Source of the DNA: Scalindua sp964437425
GTDB taxonomy: Bacteria > Planctomycetota > Brocadiia > Brocadiales > Scalinduaceae
Direction of reading: 5' to 3'
Assembly: GCA_964437425.1 (NCBI GenBank)
Contig: CAYTGO010000006.1
Location: 14,463-78,462, forward strand
DNA length: 64,000 bases
Shown one piece after another: positions 26,553-35,111 of the stretch. The notes under the pieces are model-generated. The model was given only the letters and a program-made list of their open reading frames with translations, was not told where the DNA came from and ran no database searches. The position numbers were made by a program, and so were the translations under genes. Position 1 is the stretch's first letter; the number at the start of each line of letters is the position of its first letter.

Positions 26553-27434
26553 ATGATCCCAAAGGAAATACTAAAAAAGGTAAAACAGATACAGATACGA
26601 TCAAGTCGTCTTGTAAATGACGTATTGGCCGGTGAATACGTTAGCGTATTTAAAGGTCGTGGTATGGAATTTGACGAGGTGAGGGAATATCAGGCAGGAG
26701 ACGATATCCGTACAATTGACTGGAATGTTACGGCACGTTTGGGTCATCCATACATAAAAAGATATACGGAAGAGAGGGAACTGACCATTATGTTTCTGGT
26801 TGATCTCAGCTTTTCCGGAGAGTTTGGGAGCGAGAAGCAGTTTAAGAATGAGATTGCAACTGAAATTTGTGCAGTGCTTGCCTTCTCTGCTGTCAGGAAC
26901 AATGACAAGGTTGGCCTAATCCTCTTTACCGATAAGATTGAAAAGTTTGTTCCTCCAAAGAAGGGAAAAACTCACGTACTTCGTGTGATCAGAGAGGTGC
27001 TTTACTACAAACCGGAAAATAAGGGCACAGACATATCAATAGCCCTTGAGTACCTCCTGAAAGTTACCAAGCGTAAGACAGTTTGCTTCCTGGTTTCAGA
27101 CTTTATAACTGAGGGCTTCGAACGCGCTTTACGCATTGCAAACAAGCGTCACGATATGGTTGCTGTTTCCGTAACAGATCCCCGGGAATTGGAGATACCA
27201 AATGTCGGGTTTGTTGAGCTGGAAGATGCGGAGACCGGTGAGATAACGCTTATTGATACCTCAGACAGGAAAATGATGGAACGGTTTAACAGTTTTAACG
27301 TAAGAAATATGGAGGAGAGGGCAAAATTATTTAGAGGTATGGGTGTCGATCTGGTTGACGTGAGAACGGACAGCTCGTACGTAGAACCAATTATGAAATT
27401 TTTCAGAGCGAGAGAGAAGAGACTGCAGTTCTGA
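26553..27434 (+). CDS. DUF58-domain protein (MoxR/Bat operon)
   Basis: The 293-residue protein shows the DUF58 pattern: GRGMEFDEVREYQAGDDIRTIDWNVTAR (about 36-63), then a von Willebrand A-like fold with VDLSFSG (near 85) and VCFLVSDFI (near 187). Such proteins pair with a MoxR AAA+ ATPase and precede BatA/B genes. Here no MoxR gene lies next to it; upstream is the divergent hdr operon. It is the first gene of an eight-kilobase plus-strand operon. Confidence 0.88.
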   Translation: MIPKEILKKVKQIQIRSSRLVNDVLAGEYVSVFKGRGMEFDEVREYQAGDDIRTIDWNVTARLGHPYIKRYTEERELTIMFLVDLSFSGEFGSEKQFKNEIATEICAVLAFSAVRNNDKVGLILFTDKIEKFVPPKKGKTHVLRVIREVLYYKPENKGTDISIALEYLLKVTKRKTVCFLVSDFITEGFERALRIANKRHDMVAVSVTDPRELEIPNVGFVELEDAETGEITLIDTSDRKMMERFNSFNVRNMEERAKLFRGMGVDLVDVRTDSSYVEPIMKFFRAREKRLQF

Positions 27435-27635
27435 ACATTGTGCTTTAGCAGATCCTGGTTAAAATTACGATTTAGAACCTAAAATATTAAACCCGCCAAT
27501 TAGTTCCGACTGAGTATGGCAAGTATCTCTGCCTGACAGCCTGATCAGTCCGGTATCGACTATCTGCGAAGGATGGCTAGCCAACTGCTTAATTATTTTT
27601 GGAATTTTTTGGGTAATATAATCCATTTGTTTAAC

Positions 27636-28625
27636 ATGAATAATATCACTAGATATGCAGTAATTATTTTCATGCTCTTCTTGTACGTTGAGGAGACGTG
27701 TCTTGCACAAGATGCATTAAAGGATGAGAGCTCAAATAAATCGGTTAACGTAACCGCTGGTGTTGATAAGGCCAGGGCTACAATTGGAGATGAAATAAAT
27801 TATAAGATAACGGTAGATTTTCCCGAGAATGTAGAGGTTTTTTTTCCCGAGACACAAGATAAGATCGGTGGGCTTACAGTAAAGGATTTTGCCGTTTCGG
27901 ATATTAAGGGGGATGAAGGTAGAATTACAAGGGAGCTTAATTATGTTCTGGAAACATACAAAGCCAGTTCATATATAATTTCCGCATTTGATATTAAATA
28001 CAAAGAGAAACTTAAGTCTGAGATAGAGGTGGCAAAGACGCCGGAAATCTTTGTTGAGGTTGTAACCGTACTGGATGCGGATGCCAGTGATGTAAGGGGT
28101 ATCAAACCTCCTGTCTCTTTGGACAAAAGATATTTTAAGCTGTATATCATTATTGCAATAGTTTTTGGGGTTTTATTACTGGTAGCTATTGTCCTGCATT
28201 ACGTATATCACAGGAAACAGACAGAGACGGAATCGATACCTGAGCCACTTTCCGCCCATCAGATTGCCTATAATGACCTCGAAAGTTTAAGGACAATGGA
28301 CCTCATATCAAAGGGCCAGATAAAGGAATATTATTATCGTCTGTCAAATATTGTCAGGCACTATATTGAGAACAGGTTTAAACTGATGGCCCCTGAAAGA
28401 ACTACAGAAGAGTTTCTGTTAGAGATGACGGTTACAGGGAAATTATCAGGAGTGCACAAAGAACTCGTTGGGAATTTTCTGGAACACTGTGACATGGTCA
28501 AATTTGCCGCGTATGGCCCTGACAGTCAGGAAATAGAGAGTTCATTTAACTCGGCAAAGAAACTGGTTGATGAAACGAAAGTAGTTTTTCAGGAAAATAT
28601 TGTTGAGAATGCGGACGTTAATTAA
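27636..28625 (+). CDS. Exported single-TM protein of the Bat operon (DUF4381/BatD-like)
   Basis: I choose the ATG at 27636 because it gives a clean signal peptide (MNNITRYAVIIFMLFLY...CLA); an in-frame ATG at 27573 would add 21 residues. The periplasmic part (about 30-165) looks like a beta-rich BatD-type domain (AGVDKARATIGDEINYKITVDFP). A TM helix lies near 170-195, and a cytoplasmic helical C-terminus contains YYYRLSNIVRHYIENRF, similar to the end of BatD and of DUF4381 proteins. Its position between DUF58 and batA matches aerotolerance operons with a small extra membrane protein. Confidence 0.65.
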   Translation: MNNITRYAVIIFMLFLYVEETCLAQDALKDESSNKSVNVTAGVDKARATIGDEINYKITVDFPENVEVFFPETQDKIGGLTVKDFAVSDIKGDEGRITRELNYVLETYKASSYIISAFDIKYKEKLKSEIEVAKTPEIFVEVVTVLDADASDVRGIKPPVSLDKRYFKLYIIIAIVFGVLLLVAIVLHYVYHRKQTETESIPEPLSAHQIAYNDLESLRTMDLISKGQIKEYYYRLSNIVRHYIENRFKLMAPERTTEEFLLEMTVTGKLSGVHKELVGNFLEHCDMVKFAAYGPDSQEIESSFNSAKKLVDETKVVFQENIVENADVN

Positions 28626-28684
28626 GTAAGAGGAATGATGTCATACAAGAATCAGGCAAAATTAAAAAATATAGCAGGTAAAGA

Positions 28685-29686
28685 ATGATAATTTTAAAAG
28701 ATCCATTAATTCTGTGCTTAATCATTATTCTGGTCCCGCTTGTACTTGCTAATTACATTTTCAGAAAAGATCGCGGGATTCTGAGGTTCTCCTCTCTCAA
28801 TTATTTTAAACGGATAGAACAGGGAAGCTCCGTTAAATACAGACACATTCTGATTGCATTGAGGGTGTTGATAATTATTCTGCTGGTGCTCGCCCTTGCG
28901 AGGCCACAATCGGGAAAGGCGCATTCAAAGGTTACCACAGAGGGAATAGACATAATCCTGGCGTTGGATGTTTCAGGCAGTATGCTTGCAGAAGATTTTC
29001 ATTTGAAAAACAAAAGAAGGAACCGCCTTTACGTTTCTAAAGAGGTGGTAAAAGATTTTATAGAATGGAGAGAGAACGATCGAATAGGTATGGTGGTATT
29101 TGCCGGACAGGCTTATACACAATGTCCTCTGACGCTTGATTATGATGTATTGCTGCAATTTCTAGATAAAGTGGAAATCGGAATGGTTGAAGATGGTACC
29201 GCAATCGGTTCGGCTATAGGCGTATGCGTAAACAGGCTTAAAACTTCCAAGGCTAAAAGTAAAGTGGTGATTCTTCTGACTGACGGACGTAACAATGCCG
29301 GAGGGATTGATCCGTTAACTGCCGCCGAACTGGCAAAAACATTTGGTACTAAGATATACACCGTCGGGGCTGGAACGAAGGGACTTGCACCTTATCCTGT
29401 CAAAAACCTTTTCGGATTGAAGACGTACAGGTCTATACAGATTGACATTGATGAAGAGGGTTTGACTGAGATTGCAAAGATCACCGGCGGTAAGTACTTC
29501 AGGGCAACGGACACCGCCTCTCTGAAAGAAGTCTACCGACAGATTGACAGTCTGGAGAAGACCAAAATGGAGGAAGCCAAATACACTGAGTATAGTGAAC
29601 TTTTTATTTACCTGCTAATTCCCGCGTTCGGGATACTTCTCTTAGAAGTTGTACTTGCAAATACAAGATTCAGGAGAATTCCGTGA
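28685..29686 (+). CDS. batA: BatA, von Willebrand factor A membrane protein
   Basis: The 333-residue protein has two N-terminal TM helices (about 7-24 and 56-76), a vWA domain (from about 85) with an intact MIDAS motif (DVSGS near 96; TDG near 200) and a C-terminal TM helix (near 308-326). BatA proteins lie in the inner membrane with the vWA domain exposed and are thought to assemble with BatB and MoxR. A Shine-Dalgarno AGGT lies 8 bp before the start. BatB begins 1 bp after its stop. Confidence 0.9.
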   Translation: MIILKDPLILCLIIILVPLVLANYIFRKDRGILRFSSLNYFKRIEQGSSVKYRHILIALRVLIIILLVLALARPQSGKAHSKVTTEGIDIILALDVSGSMLAEDFHLKNKRRNRLYVSKEVVKDFIEWRENDRIGMVVFAGQAYTQCPLTLDYDVLLQFLDKVEIGMVEDGTAIGSAIGVCVNRLKTSKAKSKVVILLTDGRNNAGGIDPLTAAELAKTFGTKIYTVGAGTKGLAPYPVKNLFGLKTYRSIQIDIDEEGLTEIAKITGGKYFRATDTASLKEVYRQIDSLEKTKMEEAKYTEYSELFIYLLIPAFGILLLEVVLANTRFRRIP

Positions 29687-29687
29687 T

Positions 29688-30877
29688 ATGAAATACGAAA
29701 ATATAAATTATCTATATCTGCTGCCAATTGTTTTTATTATGGCGTTGGCTTATTTTGTATTTTATAGGAACAGGCAAAATGCAATAAAGAAATTTGTCCA
29801 GGCGGAATTGATGGACAGCATCGTAGCGTCTGTAAGCAAAAGGAAGCAGAAGATAAAGGCGGTCTTTATTATCATGGCACTACTCTTCATTGTATTTTCT
29901 CTGGTGCAGCCAAAATGGGGATACCATTGGGAAGATGTGGAGAGAAGAGGGATTGATATTGTTGTTGCCGTAGACACATCTCGCAGTATGCTGGCAGATG
30001 ACATCAAGCCAAACAGATTGCAAGCGGCCAAAAGAGAGATAAATGATCTTATAAATGTTATTGACGGTGACAGGGTTGGTTTAGTTGCGTTTGCGGGGAC
30101 AGCGTTTCTTCAGTGTCCGTTGACTCTTGATTACGGTGCATTCAATCTCTTTCTGGATGATATTAATACAAGTCTGATTCCTGTCGGTGGTACATCATTC
30201 GGTGAGGCGATAAAAAAGAGCATGTCAGCGTTTAGTGGCAAACTGAAAAAACACAAGACGATCGTGCTTATTACCGATGGAGAAGATCATCAGGGAAATG
30301 CAATGGAAATGGCAAAAGCTGCGAAGGAGCAGGGTATAGTTGTTTACACGGTCGGAGTCGGTANNNNNNNNNNNNNNNNNNNNNNNNNNNNNNNNNNNNN
30401 NNNNNNNNNNNNNNNNNNNNNNNNNNNNNNNNNNNNNNNNNNNNNNNNNNNNNNNNNNNNNNNATGGCAAAAGCTGCGAAGGAGCAGGGTATAGTTGTTT
30501 ACACGGTCGGAGTCGGTAAGAAAGAGGGCGCTTACATAAAGCTGAAAGATGGTAAAGGTAATGAGACGTTACTAAAAGATAAGGAAGGGAAAGTTGTCAA
30601 ATCACATCTTGACGAAATACTTTTAAATAAAATAGCTCTTGAAACTGGAGGTGCGTATACCCCTGCATACGGAACACAATGGGGTTTGGCTAATATTTAT
30701 ACAAATATAATTGCCAATATGGAGGAGAAGCAACTAGGTGGAAGAAAGATAAAGCTATATGAAAACCGATTCCAGATTCCATTGTTTATAGCCCTCATTC
30801 TTATTACATTAGAATCGCTGATCGGAGAACGGACCAGAAAGAAAAAGACTTTGCTTGATCGAGGAATTGTAGAATAG
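29688..30877 (+). CDS. batB: BatB, von Willebrand factor A membrane protein (interrupted by assembly gap)
   Basis: The gene starts at the ATG at 29688 (AGGAG 12 bp upstream). The first part encodes two TM helices and a vWA domain with DTSRS (MIDAS) and TDGEDHQGN. A run of 100 N breaks it. The 55 bp before the gap (30309-30363) are identical to the 55 bp after it (30464-30518), so the contigs overlap and the gap does not exist. Removing the 155 extra positions leaves 1035 nt, that is 344 codons plus stop, in frame through KKEGAYIKLKDGKGNETLL to the C-terminal TM helix (IPLFIALILITLESLIGE). The gene is therefore most likely intact. Confidence 0.88.
30364..30463. other. Scaffold gap (100 N) with duplicated flanks
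   Basis: This is a fixed-length N run between identical 55-bp contig ends, an assembly artefact inside batB. Confidence 0.95.
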
Positions 30878-30896
30878 AAAAGTTTTTTAAATTATT

Positions 30897-31763
30897 ATGA
30901 TAAAATTCAGAACTAAACTGAGAATATTTATAATACCGTTAGCTTGTACATTGCTGATCGGATGGATAGACCCTGCTTCAGATAAGAACGAAGAAGGGAT
31001 TCTGCTATATAATGAAAAATCGTATGACGAGGCGATAAGCAAGTTTGCGGACGCACAGGTGCATCTACCGAAATCAGATGCATTGGAGTTTAATATCGCA
31101 AATACCCATTTTCAAGGGGGCAAGCTTCCTGAGGCTGAAAAAGCGTATAAAAATGCCCTGCGTTCAAAAAATAGTACCTTAAAGGCAAAAGCTAATTATA
31201 ATATGGGCAACACTCTTTACAAGCAGGGTAAACTTAATGAGGCACTGGATTTCTACAAGAAGACAATCGAATTGACCGGAAATAATGCTGATAAAGAGGA
31301 TGATGAAATAAAAGGGATTAAAGAGGACGCGAAGTACAACTATGAGTTTGTGCAGAAAAAAATGGAAGAGATGAAGCAGGAGCAACAGGAGAGGCAGGAC
31401 CAGGAAGAGCAGGAGAAAGAGGACAAGGAAGAAGAGGACAAACAGGACAAACAAGAAGAACAGAAACAGGGTGATCAGCCTCCGGAGGAACAAAAGCCTG
31501 AGGATCAGGAACAGAAGCAGGATCAGCAGCAAAAACAGGACAAGGAAAAAGAGGATAAGGGTAATCAGAGTGGACAGCAAAAGGAGCAACCGCCTGAAGG
31601 GGAAAAGAAAGAGTCGCCTCCGCGCCCTCAAGAGAAAAAGGAGATGACAAAGGAAGAAGCGGAAAGGATCCTTGACTCGTTGAAGCAATCAGAGGAGTCT
31701 GCCCGTGAGTTGCAGGAGAAAGAGAATGAATCTGCTCAATTTGAGACAGAGAAGAACTGGTAA
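30897..31763 (+). CDS. batC: BatC-like TPR protein with acidic/Gln-rich tail
   Basis: The 288-residue protein has a signal or anchor segment (about 8-24), then about three TPR units (about 32-145, e.g. AKANYNMGNTLYKQGKLNEALDFYKK). A low-complexity section of roughly 100 residues rich in Gln, Glu, Lys and Asp (about 155-262) follows, and a short helical end. This matches BatC proteins, which carry TPRs followed by charged linkers. The tail is probably disordered and periplasmic. It sits 19 bp after batB. Confidence 0.82.
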   Translation: MIKFRTKLRIFIIPLACTLLIGWIDPASDKNEEGILLYNEKSYDEAISKFADAQVHLPKSDALEFNIANTHFQGGKLPEAEKAYKNALRSKNSTLKAKANYNMGNTLYKQGKLNEALDFYKKTIELTGNNADKEDDEIKGIKEDAKYNYEFVQKKMEEMKQEQQERQDQEEQEKEDKEEEDKQDKQEEQKQGDQPPEEQKPEDQEQKQDQQQKQDKEKEDKGNQSGQQKEQPPEGEKKESPPRPQEKKEMTKEEAERILDSLKQSEESARELQEKENESAQFETEKNW

Positions 31764-31766
31764 AAT

Positions 31767-33605
31767 ATGATGAAAAAAGTTTTAACAATAATAATATTTG
31801 TGTTCATGCTTGGTGTGATTCCTACCGCTTACGCGAAGGGTGTAAGTAAGGAAGTAAAGGTTGTAATCAGTGTGGATAAAAACAGGGTTGAAATAGGCAG
31901 CCATATCCGTCTTACGGTTGGTGTGGAGGGGGCGTTTGATACGGATATACCGGAGCTATCCATGCCTGAAAGTTTTTCTTTGATGTTTGGCCCGAGTGTG
32001 TCAACTCAAACAACGATAATAAATAACGTTGTCAAGGTTTTCCGGGGCTTTATGTATGGGTTCAGCCCAAGAGAAAAGGGTCGGTTTGAGATAGGGCCGG
32101 TGACTTTGGAATATAAGGGCAAAACATATACGTCAAATTCAATCAGTATTGAGGTAGTAGAAAGGACTCCGTTTGAGAGCATTATAGATGAAAAGAGTGA
32201 TACAAGCGGGCAAAGAGTAGATATAAATAAAATGGTGTTTGTTGAACTCACAACTGACAAGGCGGAAGCCTATATTTATGAAGAAATAGTACAATCCTTT
32301 AAACTGTACTTCCAGAAAGGATTGCCAATAGATGATCTTGATTATGTTGCCGCTTCAACGAAGAGTTTCCTTGCGGAGAAGCTTGGCGATGAGAGACGTT
32401 ATGAGGAAGTGCGTGATGGAATACTTTATAACGTAATAGAGCTTCGTACGGCACTTTTCCCTCTGGTTTCCGGTAAAATAAAGATACCTCCAGCGAGCTT
32501 CAAATGTAATATTATTATCAGGCAACAGAGGAATAGAGGCTCTCTGTTTGATGAATTTATGGGTGGTGGTGGTCGGAGGTATCCTGTGGAGAGGAGTACG
32601 GAACCGGTTAAGTTGGTAATAAAACCACTGCCGGTTGTTGATAGGCCGGAAGACTTTACCGGTGCGGTAGGTAAGTATACCATGGATGTCCTTGCAAAAC
32701 CCACAAAAGTAAAGGTTGGTGATCCGATAACATTAACTATAAATATTCGGGGAGAGGGGAATATTCAGACAATAGGTGAGCCGTTACTTGCTCCTGATGG
32801 TATGAAGAACTTTAAGGCTTACGATTTTGAGGCTAAGGTGACTATAACAGACAGAGGGTACGGCATAAAGGGTGAAAAGCTTTTCAATAAGGTAATAGAA
32901 CCTCAGAGTGAAGATAGTGACATTATACCCGGGATATCATTCAGTTACTTTGATCCGGAACTGGAAGAATATAAAACGCTTACTTATGCGCCGATTCCCA
33001 TAGAGGTAGAAAGCTCAGAAATAGAAATTCCCATACACTTGTCTGTTGATGGTGCGGGAATGGCGAAGGGGCAGGTTAAAATATTGACGAAAGATATTCT
33101 GCCCATCATGTCCGATTTATACTCATTTGAGAATCAGGGTTCTGCTATATACAAGAGGCCTTTTATTCTGGCTATTGTTTTTATAATACCAATTCTTATT
33201 GTAGTAGCGTGTATTTATGTACAGAGGCAAAGGGAGCTGCTGCATACCGATGTGGGTTACGCGAGAAAAAAACGCGCGATGGCCCATGCACAGAAGCATC
33301 TTTCAAATGCGCGTGAGCTATTGCAACTTGATAATCCGTCAGAGTTTTACGCCACGCTGGCCAGGACTATCCTTAAGCATATTGCAGACAAGTTAAATGT
33401 GACACCGGCGTCCGTTACGTCAGACAATATTTACGATATGTTGGAAAAACGTGGTGTTTCAAATGATGTAATAAAGGAGCTGAGGCAGTGTCTTGAGTCC
33501 TGCGATTACGGCAGGTTCTCTTCCGGGCAATTGTCTAAGGCGCAGATGGAGTCAACGCTGGATACTGCGGAGCAAGTTATAATGCATCTGGAAAAACAAT
33601 TATGA
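31767..33605 (+). CDS. batD: BatD-like oxygen-tolerance protein
   Basis: The 612-residue protein has a signal peptide (about 1-23, ending AYA) and a large periplasmic beta-rich region. The BatD signature segments are present (VVISVDKNRVEIGSHIRLTV, FRGFMYGFSPREKGRFEIGP and VGDPITLTINIRGEGNIQ). A TM helix lies near 466-486, and a cytoplasmic helical C-terminus (LARTILKHIADKLN...) follows. Function in the family is not fully known; mutants in some bacteria lose oxygen tolerance. It begins 3 bp after batC and overlaps batE by 4 bp. Confidence 0.88.
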   Translation: MMKKVLTIIIFVFMLGVIPTAYAKGVSKEVKVVISVDKNRVEIGSHIRLTVGVEGAFDTDIPELSMPESFSLMFGPSVSTQTTIINNVVKVFRGFMYGFSPREKGRFEIGPVTLEYKGKTYTSNSISIEVVERTPFESIIDEKSDTSGQRVDINKMVFVELTTDKAEAYIYEEIVQSFKLYFQKGLPIDDLDYVAASTKSFLAEKLGDERRYEEVRDGILYNVIELRTALFPLVSGKIKIPPASFKCNIIIRQQRNRGSLFDEFMGGGGRRYPVERSTEPVKLVIKPLPVVDRPEDFTGAVGKYTMDVLAKPTKVKVGDPITLTINIRGEGNIQTIGEPLLAPDGMKNFKAYDFEAKVTITDRGYGIKGEKLFNKVIEPQSEDSDIIPGISFSYFDPELEEYKTLTYAPIPIEVESSEIEIPIHLSVDGAGMAKGQVKILTKDILPIMSDLYSFENQGSAIYKRPFILAIVFIIPILIVVACIYVQRQRELLHTDVGYARKKRAMAHAQKHLSNARELLQLDNPSEFYATLARTILKHIADKLNVTPASVTSDNIYDMLEKRGVSNDVIKELRQCLESCDYGRFSSGQLSKAQMESTLDTAEQVIMHLEKQL

Positions 33606-34459
33606 GACAAAAAAACATACTGATAATTTTTATTTTGAGCTTTGTATTTCTCTTTGAGGGGGGGTATTTAGCTGACGCTTTTGCGCGTGACAATCAGGCT
33701 GATATTTTTTTCAGAGCAAACAAGGAATATAGTGCCGGACAGAAGGCAATGGCGGAAAGAAAAAAGGAAGATGCAGTTGGGAAATTTGAGCAAGCGGTCA
33801 GCTTATACGAACAACTGCTTGAATCAGGTTTTGTTAACGGGCAGATATACTACAATCTGGGTAACGCTTATTACCGGCTGGGTACGCCAGGGAAGGCAAT
33901 CATGTATTACCGCAGGGCAGAGGAGCTGCTTCCGAGAGATGCTGACATAAAGGCAAACATCAACTTATTGAAACGTGATTTCGTTGACAGGGAGACAATT
34001 GGTCAGAAGCCGGAGATCCTTAAGGTTGCGTGTTTCTGGTATTTCTATCTCAACCTGAGCGAGATTACTGCCATTACAATATATATCTATCTTGCACTCA
34101 TTGCATCCATACTCTCTATAATCTTTTTAAGGCAACAATGGATCAGAAAAATTATTATTATCTTTGCGTCCTGTTTTCTTGTACTGGTCATTTCTCTGGG
34201 ATTAAAGGCATATAATCAATCCGTGGAAATGGGGGTGGTGATTGCGGACGAGAGTAATATAAGATACGGCCCGGGCGCAGAGTATGAACCCAGGTTTAAG
34301 ATACATGAAGGTGCTGAGGTAAGGATAGAAGAGAAAAAAGATAAGTGGTACAAGGTTTATGTCTTTGTAGATGTGGAAGACGTTCATGACGACGAAGGCA
34401 AGAAAGAGACCGAATCCAAAACAGGCTGGATACCCGAATCTGAAATTGGAGAGATATAA
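33602..34459 (+). CDS. batE: BatE-like TPR/SH3 membrane protein
   Basis: The 285-residue protein has a signal segment (about 6-27), TPR-like repeats (about 35-125, ending YRRAEELLPRDADIKANINLLKRDF), two TM helices (about 155-178 and 183-202) and a C-terminal bacterial SH3 domain (VVIADESNIRYGPGAEY...GWIPESEIGEI). This domain order is that of BatE. It is the last gene of the operon; the direct repeat A follows 32 bp after the stop. Confidence 0.87.
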   Translation: MRQKNILIIFILSFVFLFEGGYLADAFARDNQADIFFRANKEYSAGQKAMAERKKEDAVGKFEQAVSLYEQLLESGFVNGQIYYNLGNAYYRLGTPGKAIMYYRRAEELLPRDADIKANINLLKRDFVDRETIGQKPEILKVACFWYFYLNLSEITAITIYIYLALIASILSIIFLRQQWIRKIIIIFASCFLVLVISLGLKAYNQSVEMGVVIADESNIRYGPGAEYEPRFKIHEGAEVRIEEKKDKWYKVYVFVDVEDVHDDEGKKETESKTGWIPESEIGEI

Positions 34460-34491
34460 CACAATAGAATAGTGAATATGTAGAAGCAAAA

Positions 34492-35008
34492 AAGTTTAAG
34501 GCGGGGATTATCTCCATGTTACTCAATTTTATGAGTATTATTTTATTTGTGAGAAAGAGCCCCGCGCTTTATTTTGCAAGTCCTCACTAAGATACTACAT
34601 ATTGTAGATCATCATTAGACTGTTAGCAGATATAGTATTAATATGTGACAAAAAGTCAAGTATAAATTCCAGGTATTAAGCCTCCTCGCTTTTAACTTCC
34701 GTGCAAATCAGTGGTTAAGTGATCTTTAACTCTCTCTTTTATTTTTATCTAAACCTGCCCTGTGAATTCTGAAGTTATTTCACCTGAGTTCTTTCCGAAC
34801 TCCGAATCAATAACGAGGACTCTTAATTCTTCAATCATAATGCTTTCTCCTCTACTTTGACTTTTTTGTCTATCAGTGAAAGTCTGTGGCTAGCTTCTCT
34901 TGTTTCCTTCCTTTGTGCTCTTCGCGCCTTCCTGTCCTCGTCACCTTTTGTCCGGGGGGGGAGGTGAACAATCTTTTATATTGCAAAACAACCCCTCTCT
35001 TTTATAAT
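34492..35008 (+). repeat. Direct repeat A, upstream of the antiporter gene
   Basis: This 0.5-kb mosaic repeat pairs with 37805-38350. Shared blocks in order are: GCGGGGATTATCTC with a closing GAGCCCCGC (hairpin arms 34501-34506 and 34560-34565), a TCCTCAC..AGATACTA.AT..GTAGATCA segment, AAAAGTCAAG.ATAAA, CTGCCCTGTGAA..CTGAAGTT, the TTTTGTCCGGGG core (34928-34969) and the promoter-bearing end TCTTTTATATTGCAAAACAA. It starts 32 bp after the batE stop. The apparent terminator-like hairpin at its head may end the Bat transcript. Confidence 0.75.
34981..35008 (+). promoter_or_regulatory. Repeat-borne promoter before the antiporter gene
   Basis: TTGCAA (34981-34986), a 16-bp spacer and TATAAT (35003-35008) end repeat A, about 100 bp before the ATG at 35112. 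The same boxes and spacing occur at the end of repeat B. Confidence 0.5.
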
Positions 35009-35111
35009 GACCATCACCGGGCAGTAGATACAATTTACTTTAACGCAATTTCGGTTATTACCGGAGATCTGTTTTTGTTATCTGAAGATTTGTCTGCCTG
35101 GTCTTGAAAAC

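Noticed and set aside
31179..31788. Long minus-strand frames opposite batC
   Set aside because: They are Leu- and Pro-rich mirror images of the Glu/Gln/Lys-rich BatC tail and lack any start context; they are shadows of the low-complexity coding sequence.
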